Shown in pieces: positions 9,026 to 18,045 of a stretch of 32,644 nt of DNA; positions within the stretch are counted from its first letter, which is position 1; each line of letters starts with the position of its first letter. The notes under the pieces were generated by a model. The model was not told the origin of the DNA. It ran no database searches and was given only the letters and a program-made list of their open reading frames with translations. Location of the stretch: the NCBI GenBank assembly GCA_028719245.1, contig JAQUKG010000008.1, positions 1 to 32,644 of the forward strand, read 5' to 3'. This stretch comes from Candidatus Altimarinota bacterium (GTDB taxonomy: Bacteria > Patescibacteriota > Gracilibacteria > BD1-5 > UBA6164). Position numbers and translations under genes: made by a program.

Positions 9026-9511
9026 ATGAGTAAGGAAAAATCTGAAAAGAATTTCAAAAAATGATGAAATACCTTCAAACAAGAAAAAGAATTTAAAGAG
9101 GAATTACTTGCTATTGATAGAGTAACTAGAGTTACTTCTTGAGGTAGACAACTTAGATTTAGAGCTGTAATGGTTTTAGGTGATTGAAAATGAAAAGTTG
9201 GTTTATGAACTTGAAAATCTTGGGAAGTTGTTGATGCTATTGCTAAAGCAGTTGCTGATGCAAAAAAGAATATGGTTAAAGTAAAAATTGAAAATGGTTC
9301 TGTTCCATATGATGTTGAAGTAAAATATAAATCTGCTAAGATTATGGTTCATCCAGCTTCTGATTGAACTTGACTTATTGTTGGTTGAGCTATGAGAAAA
9401 GTTTTATCTGTTGCTTGATATAAAGATGTTTTAGGTAAAAGATATGGTTCTACAAATTTAATAAATAATGCTAGAGCTACTATTAAAGCTTTAACTTCTT
9501 TTAAAAATTAA
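9026..9511 (+). CDS. rpsE: 30S ribosomal protein S5
   Basis: S5 helps decoding accuracy and lines the mRNA entrance. The 161-residue product has a charged N-terminal extension, then VTRVTSGGRQLRFRAVMVLG and DGKGKVGLGTGKSWEV, the double-stranded RNA-binding-like core. The C-terminal domain has SDGTGLIVGGAMRKVLSVAG and GSTNLINNARATIKAL. Several invariant glycines are TGA. rpmD (L30), which normally follows, is absent; rplO comes next after 57 bases, as known for candidate-phyla bacteria. Confidence 0.97.
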
Positions 9512-9568
9512 TTCAAAATGTTATTTGTTTTTAACTTATAACTGTTTATAACTTTAATTTTAATAATT

Positions 9569-10024
9569 ATGTTATCTTTAAATAATTTAAAATCATCTAG
9601 TTGATCTAGACTTAAATCTAAAAGACTTTGAAGATGAGTTGGTTCATGAAAATGATCACATTGTGGTAGATGATTAAACTGACAAAATTGTAGAGCTGGT
9701 TGAGGAATGTGACCTTGGTTTGAATGAGGACAAACTCCACTTTTTAGAAGAATGCCAAAATTAAAATGATTTTCAAATGTAAATTTCACAATTAAATATT
9801 CTGTTGTTAATGTTTCTGATTTAGAAATGTTAGCTCAAAAAGGTATAACTGAAATAACAAAAGAAGTTTTGCTTGAAAATTTACTTGTAAGAAATAAAAA
9901 TTTTAAAGTAAAAGTCTTAGGAGATTGAGAAATTACTTCTAAAATATCTTTAAAAGTTAATAAAATTACACCTTCAGCTCAAGATAAAATTATTGCATCT
10001 GGTGGAAGTGTTGAATTAATCTAA
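9569..10024 (+). CDS. rplO: 50S ribosomal protein L15
   Basis: L15 is a late assembly protein of the large subunit. The 151-residue product begins MLSLNNLKSSSGSRLKSKRL and includes GRGVGSGKGSHCGRGLNGQN, CRAGGGMGPWFEGGQTPLFR and RMPKLKGF, the glycine-rich N-terminal half that threads through rRNA. Many of these glycines are TGA. The C-terminal globular part ends with SGGSVELI. It is the last gene before a terminator. secY, its usual partner downstream, is not present. Confidence 0.97.
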
Positions 10025-10038
10025 GTGTATAAAATATT

Positions 10039-10069
10039 AAATCTTGAATAATAAATTTAAGATTTTTTT
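10039..10069 (+). terminator. Intrinsic terminator after rplO
   Basis: AAATCTTGAA (10039-10048) pairs with TTTAAGATTT (10056-10065) with one G-U pair and a 7-base loop. A run of T follows to 10069. It closes the ribosomal operon where secY would normally follow. Confidence 0.75.
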
Positions 10070-10162
10070 GTTAAATTAATGTATACATTTTTTGAATTTG
10101 ATTTTTAACATTTTTTATATAAAATATTGATACTTTCATTTTTATTTTTTAATTTTTTATAA

Positions 10163-11689
10163 ATGAAAACATTAAATAAAAAAGGTTTTACACTTGTTGA
10201 ATTAGTAGTCGTTATAACTATAATAGCAATATTATCAACAATAGCATTTGTATGATATCAACAATATTTCTGAAATTCAAGAGACTCAAATAGAGTTCAA
10301 ACTATGCAAAATATAGAAACATGATTACAATTAGCATATTCAAAGACAAGAAAATATCCAATACCAGAAGAGAATATAAGTATAAGTGTAAGTGGAACAA
10401 TAACATGATATCAATGATATTTTTGAGATAATGGTTCAAAAACAATTTTAATGAATACAACACCACTAGATCCATTAGATAATGTTAGGTATACATATTC
10501 AACAAATGCAAAATATAAAAAATACCAATTATTAACATTTCTTGAATGAGATAGTCAAACAGCATATAATCCAATAATAAACCAAACATATGCTCTAGAT
10601 TATACAGATAGAATACCACAAGAATATTGAAGTTCTTTATGAATATTATTGGATACAAATAATAATCCAGTTCAAAGCTTAGGTTCAAGTATAGATTTAC
10701 TTTTATGACAAGCTGGAACTCAATACAAAGCAGTTATATCAAATTCAACAACAATAACATGAAGTTGAGTAAATTTGTGATGAGCTATTTTGACATTATC
10801 ACAAAGTTCAAGTTTTGCAGCACCAATTACTTGTCCAACTTGATTTATACCAGTTCCATGAAATGAAACATTTATGCAACCTGGATTTTGTGTAATGAAA
10901 TATGAAGCCTGATCTCCAACACAATCTGATGCAACTTGGGCATGATTACCATATGCATCTTTAACTTCTCTACCACAATCAATATGATGAAATTATCCTA
11001 TTATTACTTTAACACAAGCACAAGCAATAACTGCATGTCAAAGCATATGAGTTTGATACCATTTGATAACAAATAATGAATGGATGACAATAGCAAGAAA
11101 TATAGAATCACAAAAAGATAATTGGAGTGGTTGAGCTGTATGAAGCTGATGAGTTTATAGATGAATAACAAATGAAACTACTTCTGCAACTAGTCTTTGA
11201 TGTCCTACATCATCTAGTACTTTTAAGGTTAGTACCAAATATGCAGCTTGAACTTCATCAATGGATACTACATTGTGGTGAGCAAGTAAGTGAAGTGATT
11301 GTGATAGCAAAAGGCAATTAAAATTATCAAATTGAGAAGTAATATGGGATTTATCTGGAAATGTTCAAGAACATGTAAATAAATTTAATGTTATAGATTG
11401 AACTAATTATAATTCATGACAAACAGTTATAGCTTGAAGTAGTGCTTGAACAGCTTGGGATGGGGATTGAATATATACTACATCAGATATGCTAAAATAT
11501 GGTTCTATATCTTCATTATGAATTGCAAATGGTATGTGAAATGTAAATTATGCAAACTGAGTTGCTTCTAATATATTTATTCGTTGAGGTAATGCTCTTT
11601 CTACTACTAATGCTTGAATTTATACAATTGACTTAATTTGAAACTCTACTACTAGTGCGAATACAACTGGATTTCGTTGTGCTAAATAA
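10163..11689 (+). CDS. Type IV pilin-like protein with C-terminal FGE/C-type-lectin-like domain
   Basis: The 508-residue product starts MKTLNKKGFTLVELVVVITI, a classic prepilin signal (cleavage after the Gly of KKG, then F-T-L-x-E and a hydrophobic helix). The pilin/pseudopilin head follows, with GYQGYFGDNGSKT and PLDPLDNVRYTYS. From about residue 230 the C-terminal half resembles the formylglycine-generating-enzyme (SUMF1) fold: GFCVMKYEAG, HLITNNEWMTIARNIES, NGEVIWDLSGNVQEHV and RGGNALS ... TTGFRCAK at the very end. Nothing shows enzymatic activity; a ligand-binding tip on a pilus-like fibre is the likelier role. A close relative of the N-terminal part begins at 31973. The gene has its own terminator, so it is monocistronic. 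Confidence 0.85.
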
Positions 11690-11709
11690 TTTTCATTTTT
11701 GAATTTTTT

Positions 11710-11747
11710 AATTAGAGATATAATTTTGAATTATATCTCTAATTTTT
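11710..11747 (+). terminator. Intrinsic terminator after the pilin-like gene
   Basis: A 16-base perfect stem pairs 11710-11725 with 11729-11744 around the loop TTG, followed by T to 11747. It is one of the two longest perfect stems noticed in the window. Confidence 0.85.
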
Positions 11748-11769
11748 AGATTAATTTCCTTTAATAAAT

Positions 11770-12774
11770 ATGCAAATAGATTTTTATACAACTATTATTG
11801 ATAATTACTGAGATGCTGGTTTTTCTTTTAACCTTGCTATTTCGCTATCTTATTATTATCCAAAATTAAAAATTAGATTTTTTTGTGATAATGAAAAGAT
11901 CTTTTTGAGTTTAAAATGAAATAAAGTATTTCAAAATGTTAAATATTTTGATTTAAAAGATGTTTCTAAATATAAATCTTCAAAATTGATTTTCAATTTT
12001 TTTGATAAAAAAATTGATTTTGAGTTTTTACATAAATTTAATTATGATATAAAACTTATAAATTTCTCATATTTTTTACTTCACTCTTGAGTTGGAAATC
12101 TTCATAATACAAAATATAATTCAAAAGATATTGAAGTGATTCACTACATTCCTTCATTACTTCAAAAATGATGATGAATAATAATAAATCCTTATTTAGA
12201 AGATTTTAAAAATAAAATAAATATTAAAAATACAATAAAATTAAAACAAGAGTTATTGCCAAATTTAGATAAAAATTTATACGACAAAAAATGGATTTCA
12301 ATTTTTTGTTATAAAGAAACTTTTGAAAATATAAAAGATATTATTTTAAATGATAAAGATAATCTTTATTTTGTTTTTGATAATAATTTATCTTGAGAAA
12401 ATATTATCAATATGTGATTTTTAAATATTTTAGATTATTATAAATTTCAAAATTTATGTGATAAAAATATTGTCAGATGAGAAAACAGTTTAATTAATAG
12501 TATTTTATCTTGAAAACCATTTTTATGGGATATTTACAAAGAAAATAACTCAGCTCACAAAGAAAAGATTGAAGATTTTTCAAAATATATTTTATCTAAT
12601 TTTTGAGATAATTTTTTAGATTACCTGAATATTTTTAAAGAATTTAATATTTGAAATACTAAAAAATGATTTATAGATTTTTTGAATTATGAAAATGATT
12701 TTGAAATAATCAAAAAAGATATTTTCTTAAAAAATAATTTAATAAATAATTTAGAAAAATATCTTAATCAATAA
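11770..12774 (+). CDS. earP: EarP-like EF-P arginine rhamnosyltransferase
   Basis: EarP transfers rhamnose from dTDP-rhamnose to a conserved arginine of elongation factor P, easing ribosome stalling at proline runs. The 334-residue product has two family hallmarks. IIDNYGDAGFSFNLA near the N-terminus carries the two aspartates (D11, D15) that align with the catalytic pair of characterised EarP. NIVRGENSLINSILSGKPFL (residues 234-253) continues into WDIYKENNSAHKEKIEDF and includes E238, equivalent to the essential Glu of the RGEDS motif. IHYIPSLLQK in mid-protein also fits. Length is a little below the usual 370-390. The gene stands between a terminator and the convergent queA. EF-P and rhamnose-synthesis genes are not in the window, so the substrate is inferred. 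Confidence 0.8.
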
Positions 12775-12832
12775 CAACTTTATTATAGATTTTTCCCAGT
12801 TAAGAGTTAAAATTTATTTTAATTTGTTATTA

Positions 12833-13888
12833 TTATTTTATCCACATTGCATCTCAAAATGAAAAAAAACTAAATTCATTTTTTATAGCATATTCATAAG
12901 CATTTTTTATATTTTCTATTCAAGCTAAAGCTGATACTAGCATCAAAAGTGTAGAGTAAGGAAGATGAAAATTTGTAATTAAACTATTAATAAATTTCCA
13001 TTTATATCAAGGATAAATAAATATTGAAGTTTTTTTGCTTCAATAACTTAATATTCAATTTTCATTACAAAAACTTTCTAAAACTCTAATAGATGTTGTT
13101 CAAACAGCAATAATATTTTTTCAAGATTTCTTATAATTATTAAGCCTTTCAGCAACTTCTTTTTTTAATTCAATAAATTCTGAGTGCATTTGATGATTTG
13201 TTATATCTTCACTTTCTACTGGTTTAAAAGTTCAAACTCAAATATGAAGCAAAACTTCTTCAATAATTACTCCGGAACTTTTTAATCTTTCAATTAATTC
13301 TTTTGTAAAATGAAGTCAAGCTGTTGGAGAAGCTACACTTCAATTTTCTTTTGCAAAAATTGTTTGGTATCTTTGTTTATTTTCTAGTTTTCATTTTATA
13401 TAAGGAGGAAGTGGTAATTCTCAGATCTTTTCAATAATTTCAAAAAACTCAATTCAAGATTTATCAAATTTTATGTATCTTCACATTTCTCAGATTTTTT
13501 CAATAAATCAATTTAATATTAAATTTTTATTTTCATCAAAAAATCTAATATTTCTTCAGATTTTTAGGTTCTTTCAAGGATAACCCAAACATTCCCAAGT
13601 ATCACAAGATATTTGAGAATGTAAAAATATTTCAACATTCTTTATTTGTTTTTTTCATTTTGGAAAAATATCTAATTCTCAAAAAAGTCTAGCATTTATA
13701 GTTTTTGTTTTGTTAATAATTAAAATATCATTTTTTCATAAATAATTTTCTATTTTAGAAAAAATAGTTTGAGAAATATTTCAATTTTTCTTTTCTAAAA
13801 TTAATAATTTTGAATTATCTCTAGGTTCAATAGGAGCCTGAGCAATTAAATTTTGTGGTAAATCGTAGTAAAATTCATTTAGTTTCAT
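12833..13888 (-). CDS. queA: tRNA S-adenosylmethionine ribosyltransferase-isomerase QueA
   Basis: QueA adds the ribosyl part of S-adenosylmethionine to preQ1 at the tRNA wobble position, giving epoxyqueuosine. The 351-residue product starts MKLNEFYYDLPQNLIAQAPI, then EPRDNSKLLIL and NDILIINKTKTINARLFGEL. The core has LPLPPYIKGK, SVASPTAGLHFTKELIE, VLLHIGVGTFKPV, HSEFIEL, GTTSIRVLES and the final TNFHLPYSTLLMLVSALAG. All are standard QueA motifs and the length is typical (about 340-355). It runs toward earP, and the two stop codons are about 58 bases apart. It is the only queuosine gene here. Confidence 0.96.
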
Positions 13889-14006
13889 TTAAAATTCTTA
13901 TAAATAATATTATTTAGTATAATTATTTTATTTTTAATACAAAAAAATTTCTTTTTTTTTAAAAATATGTTAAGATGAAGAAGAATTTATAATTTAATAA
14001 AAATAT

Positions 14007-14510
14007 ATGGATTTTAAAAGTATAAAAGAGAATGCTGTAAAAAATGCTATAAAATTTAAAAATAAAGCTATAGATTTTAAAAATAAAGCTATAGATCTAT
14101 CTGTAGAAAAAGTAAGTAAATCAAGCTTGGTTATTAAAAATCAAACTGAATTAGATGATTTAATTTTGAAATCTGAAAATAAAATCAATAAAAATCAAGA
14201 ATGAGAAGAAAAAACTTTTATAAAGAGAGTTTTTGTAATATTTGGGGATTCTAAACAAAACTTTTTTAAAGAATTTTTAGTATCTTTTCCAATACTTTTA
14301 GCAAAAGTATTTTCTCAAAATGTATCATTTAAAGTAGTTGATATTTCTAATATTCAAATAGATTACTCAAAATTTAATTTAAAAGAGTTTCCAGCAATGA
14401 TAATTTTTGAAAATAAAGAAATTTATAAAATTATATATTGAGAAGAAAATTTAAAAAAAGTTGTAAAAAGTTTAACTTTAGATATAAATAAAACTGTAGA
14501 TGAGCTTTAA
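14007..14510 (+). CDS. Thioredoxin-fold-like protein without CxxC
   Basis: The gene is not confidently assigned. The 167-residue product has an N-terminal amphipathic, lysine-rich region with a short tandem repeat (FKNKAID twice, residues 17-30), a charged linker, and a C-terminal domain of about 95 residues. That domain reads VFVIFGDSKQNFFKEFLVSF, then FKVVDISN and FPAMIIFENKEIYKIIYGEE. The pattern of strand, helix, strand, a proline before a strand (FPAMIIF) and a final helix looks like a thioredoxin fold, but no CxxC is present, so redox chemistry is unlikely. The next gene, 30 bases downstream, encodes a small membrane protein. A TATAAT at 13988-13993 lies only 13 bases before the ATG. 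Confidence 0.65.
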
Positions 14511-14540
14511 AAATGTAAATTTATTTTTTAATATTTATTT

Positions 14541-14765
14541 ATGGATTTATCAATTTTAGATGTTTTATATTTAGTTTTGATTTTATTTACTACTGTTATT
14601 TGATCATTATTATCCGTAGTTTTATATAAATTATTATGAATTTTAAATGCATTAACAGAAATAATTGAAATATATAATAATATAAAAAGAATATTCTTAT
14701 TATATTCACATTTACCAGAAATATTTATTTGATATATAAAAAATTTCATTTTTTGAAAAAAATAA
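14541..14765 (+). CDS. Small membrane protein, unknown
   Basis: The 74-residue product MDLSILDVLYLVLILFTTVI begins with a long hydrophobic segment (about residues 5-35) carrying two TGA glycines. A short amphipathic helix with EIIEIYNNIKR follows, then a hydrophobic, positively charged end, FIGYIKNFIFGKK. It resembles small single-pass membrane proteins with a cytosolic helix. It may share a transcript with the thioredoxin-like gene 30 bases upstream. No family was recognised. Confidence 0.6.
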
Positions 14766-15021
14766 TTATAGGTTTTAATTTATAATTTTTTTTTTTTTGT
14801 AAATTTAAATTAGCTTTTTGTAAATTTATTTATATAATCTGCTTGTTAATAATTTTAGAATAGTTTTTCCGAAAATCATACTTTACAAAAAGTATTAAAT
14901 ATAGCTTAAAAACTCAATAACTTACCTAAAATATTAACTGGTAAATAATTGATTAGTAAATGCTTTACTTAATGCTTTTTATTTTATTTACACTTTAATT
15001 TTTATTTTATAATTTTTTATA
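14766..15021. other. AT-rich intergenic region upstream of the DEAD-box gene
   Basis: No gene is supported. There is a T run near 14790 and a small hairpin, ATACTTT (14878-14884) with AAAGTAT (14889-14895). A second, AGTAAA-TGC-TTTACT, lies near 14955-14969. A candidate promoter is at 14987-15013. Confidence 0.5.
14987..15013 (+). promoter_or_regulatory. Possible promoter very close to the DEAD-box start
   Basis: TTTACA (14987-14992), 15 bases and TATAAT (15008-15013) end only 8 bases before ATG 15022. The predicted transcript would be leaderless or nearly so. Confidence 0.4.
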
Positions 15022-16836
15022 ATGACTGAATTAACTTTTGAATCTTTATGATTATCAACTGAAATACTTAAATCTATTTCAGCAAAATGATATATAACTC
15101 CATCTCCAATTCAAGCTGGAGTTATACCTTTAGCTTTAAATACTGATAAAGATATTATTGGACAAGCCCAAACTGGTAGTTGAAAAACTGCTGCTTTTGG
15201 TTTACCTATTTTAGATAGAATTGACAAAAAATCTTCTAAATTACAAGCAATAATTTTAACTCCAACCAGAGAATTAGCTATTCAAATAGCTGAAGAATTA
15301 AAATCTTTTTCTACAAATACAAATGTAAATATAGTTTTACTTTATGGATGACAACCTATTAGATCTGAAATGTCAGCTTTAAGAACTTGACCACAAATAG
15401 TTGTTTGAACTCCTGGTAGAGTAACTGACCACTTACAAAAAGAAAGACTTATTTTAGATGATATAAAATACTTCGTTTTAGATGAAGCTGATGAAATGTT
15501 AAATGTTTGATTTAGAGAAGAAATTGAAGTAATTTTAAAGTTTTCTCCTAAAGAAAAAAAGGTGTTTTTATTTTCAGCAACAATGCCTCCATTTATTTTA
15601 AGTATAGTAAAAAACTATATGAAAGACTATGAAACTATTGCTATTAGAAAAGAAGATTTAACAAACGAAAAAATTCAGCAAGTTTATTATGAGGCTCCAA
15701 GATGACATAAATTTGATGTTTTATGTAGAATACTTGATATTACTCCTGATTTTTATGGAATAATATTTTGTAGAACAAAAGCTGAAACTGATGAAGTCGC
15801 TTCAAAACTTTCTCAAAAATGATATTTAGCTGAAGCAATTCATTGAGATATTGAACAAGCAATGAGAGAAAAAGTTCTAAATAGATTTAAAAAAAGATCT
15901 GTTTCAATTCTTGTTGCAACTGATGTTGCTGCTAGGTGAATTGATGTAAACGATTTAACTCATGTTGTTAATTTTGAATTACCTGATAATCCAGAAAGTT
16001 ATACTCATAGAATATGAAGAACAGGAAGGGCTTGAAAATCTTGAGTTGCTATAAGTTTAGTTTCAAGTTCTGATTCTAGAAAAATATTTTTCATAGAAAG
16101 AACTAATAAAATCAAAATTAAAAAAGAAAATTTACCAAACTGAAGCGAAGTTATAAATCATAAAAAAGCTTGATTAATTCAAGATATTAAAACAATTATG
16201 AATTTAGAAGAAAATGATTATTTAGAACTAGCTTGAGAAATACTTTGAGAGAAAGATCCAAAAGTTTTAATTTCAGCATTACTTAAAAAGTTTTATAAAG
16301 ATGAATTTAAAGCTGAAAGTTATAAAGATTTTTCTGTAAGAGAAAGAAGTTTTGATAGAGAAGAAAGACCAGAAAGAGCTTATGTCTCTAGAGATGATTG
16401 AATGATGAGATTATTTGTTGCGAAATGAAAAATGGATTGATTTGATAATCCAGGAAACTTATTATCTTTTATTGCAAAAGAAACTTGACTTTGAGATCTT
16501 TGAGCTGGAAAAGTTGATATTTTAACAAACTTCTCTTATGTTGATCTACCTGAAAATGTTGCACAAATAGTTTTAAACCAATTTAAAGAAAGAAATCCAG
16601 TAAAACCTTTAGTAGTAAGAGCAAAAGAAAAAACTTTATGATGAGGTTGAGAAAGAAGAAGTTATTCTTGAGGTTCTTCAAATTATAGATGATGAAGTTA
16701 TTGAGGTTATAGATGATGAACTTCAGGTTGAGGATGATATAAAACTTGATGAAGGAATGATGATAGAAGATGAAATTCTTGAGGTTATAGATGATGAAGT
16801 TCAAGTTGAGGATGATATAAAAAACCAAGATATTAA
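15022..16836 (+). CDS. DEAD-box RNA helicase with DbpA-type RNA-binding domain and RGG tail
   Basis: This ATP-dependent RNA helicase is of the DeaD/CsdA type, which acts in ribosome assembly, RNA decay and cold adaptation. The 604-residue product has a Q motif (GYITPSPIQ), motif I AQTGSGKT (49-56), PTRELA, TPGR, DEAD (154-157), SAT, IFCRTK, ATDVAARGID and HRIGRTGRAG. Residues about 460-530 form a DbpA-like RNA-binding domain (RLFVAKGKMDG ... [16 protein letters not shown]). From about 540 the tail is glycine- and arginine-rich (NYRGGSYGGYRGG), a common RNA-binding extension; about 19 of its 26 glycines are TGA codons. deaD/csdA is the closest assignment, but paralogues make the exact symbol uncertain. 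A promoter match ends 8 bases before the ATG. Confidence 0.92.
16702..16822 (+). repeat. Direct repeat in the RGG tail of the DEAD-box gene
   Basis: A 43-base unit at 16702-16744 recurs with few changes at 16780-16822, exactly 26 codons later. Both encode GGYRGG followed by a serine/threonine- and glycine-rich stretch ending in GGGYK. The tail seems to have grown by in-frame duplication. Confidence 0.7.
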
Positions 16837-16860
16837 TTTTATTTTTTAATTTAATTTTTT

Positions 16861-17874
16861 ATGAGTAAAAAAAGAGTAGTTGCTACTATTTGACCTGCTT
16901 CTGAATGAGAAGAGGTATTAAAGCAAATTTTACCATATGTGGCTATAGCTCGTATGAATATGTCTCATGGAACATATGTAGAACATGAATCTAAAATAAA
17001 AAAAGTTCGTGAGATATCACCAGATACAAAAATTTTAATAGATCTTCAATGACCAAAAATTAGACTTGGAAAATTTCCTCAATGACCAGTTAATTATAGA
17101 AAATGAGAATGTACACATTTAATTTATGATTTAGGAAATATAAATAATTGTGATAAAGAACATTTATATGTTTCTATTCCTCATTTAATAACTGAAATAA
17201 ATATTTGAGATATTTTACTTTTTAATGATGGATACATTTCAGCAAAAGTTTTAGAAAAAAGAGAATGAAATCGTTTATATATTGAAATGTTAAATAATTG
17301 AATTTTATCTTCAAATAAATGAATAAATACTTCAACTGCTTCATTATCTATTGATCCATTAACTGAGAAAGATTTAGCAGATTTAGAATTTTGAGTAAAT
17401 CAAAATCCAGATTATGTAGCACTTTCTTTTGTTCGTAGTTGAGAAGATGTAAAAAAATTAAGAGATCTTTTAGATAATTATAATTGTCCAGCTAAAATAA
17501 TTGTAAAGATAGAAAGACACGAGGCTATACAAAATTTGGATGAAATAATTAAATTAGCTGATGTTGCAATGATTGCTAGATGAGATTTATGAGTTGAAGT
17601 TGATATACTTGAATTACCAAGATTACAAAAATTAATTATAGATGTTTCAAAAAAATATGGAAAAGAATGTATTTGGGCAACTCAAGTTTTAGAATCAATG
17701 ATGTCAGTTCCTCGTCCAACTAGAGCTGAAATGACAGATCTTTATTCAGCTATTGATTTATGAGCTGATTATACAATGCTTTCAGCTGAATCAGCAACTT
17801 GAGACTATCCGTTTGAATCTGTTAAACTTATGGCAGATATGTGGTGAAAATATGGAAGTTTTTGAAATAAATAA
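16861..17874 (+). CDS. pyk: Pyruvate kinase, short form without the C-terminal domain
   Basis: Pyruvate kinase converts phosphoenolpyruvate and ADP to pyruvate and ATP. The 337-residue product begins MSKKRVVATIGPASEGEEVL and has ARMNMSHGTYVEH, DLQGPKIRLGKF and a B domain (about residues 70-165). It continues with VALSFVRSGEDV, AKIIVKIERHEAIQNLDEII (catalytic Lys), MIARGDLGVEV, ATQVLESMMSVPRPTRAEM and LSAESATGDYP. It ends there, lacking the roughly 120-residue C-terminal regulatory domain of standard 470-residue enzymes. The active-site residues are intact, so catalysis without the usual effector site is expected. It uses CGT arginine codons noticeably more than its neighbours. It follows the helicase gene by 24 bases and may share its transcript. 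Confidence 0.95.
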
Positions 17875-17886
17875 ATAGAAAATAAT

Positions 17887-17914
17887 TTGAAAATAAAGGG
17901 GTTATTCATATAAT
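17887..17914 (+). promoter_or_regulatory. Promoter of the proS transcript
   Basis: TTGAAA (17887-17892), a 16-base spacer and TATAAT (17909-17914) predict a start near 17921, giving a leader of about 125 bases before proS that includes a short open reading frame. Confidence 0.5.
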
Positions 17915-17923
17915 CCCTTTATT
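17892..17923 (+). terminator. Hairpin after pyk (overlaps the proS promoter)
   Basis: AATAAAGGGGTTAT (17892-17905) pairs with ATAATCCCTTTATT (17910-17923), with one G-U pair and a 4-base loop. There is no long T tract after it, so it may be a weak terminator of pyk or an RNA-stability element. It coincides with the proS promoter. Confidence 0.5.
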
Positions 17924-17940
17924 AATACTAAAAATACTTT

Positions 17941-18015
17941 ATGAAAATAAAAATTAATAATATTTTTTATTCAAATTTATTCCCCTTTGGGGTATCTTTT
18001 ACTGAATTAATTTAA
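17941..18015 (+). CDS. Possible 24-codon leader peptide upstream of proS
   Basis: ATG at 17941 opens 24 codons and a TAA at 18013. The predicted peptide MKIKINNIFYSNLFPFGVSF ends in TELI. Its single proline uses CCC, a rare codon in this AT-rich genome. CCC sits in a small GC-rich hairpin, CCCC-TTT-GGGG (17982-17992), the most GC-rich spot of the leader. Translation is not proven; it could be a chance frame. Its place between the proS promoter and proS suggests attenuation sensitive to prolyl-tRNA supply, but only one proline codon is present. Confidence 0.3.
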   Translation: MKIKINNIFYSNLFPFGVSFTELI

Positions 18016-18045
18016 ATATATTAATTACTACTTAACTATAAAGAT

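Noticed and set aside
9508-9789. Minus-strand His/Cys-rich frame
   Set aside because: It is antisense to the glycine-rich start of rplO; the residue bias comes from TGA/GGT codons read backwards.
14766-15021. Possible tRNA or small RNA in the gap
   Set aside because: No cloverleaf, GTTC-type loop or CCA end could be found on either strand.
16583-16828. Minus-strand hydrophobic frame
   Set aside because: It is the antisense shadow of the RGG tail of the DEAD-box gene; its low-complexity Leu/Ile/Phe composition follows from that.
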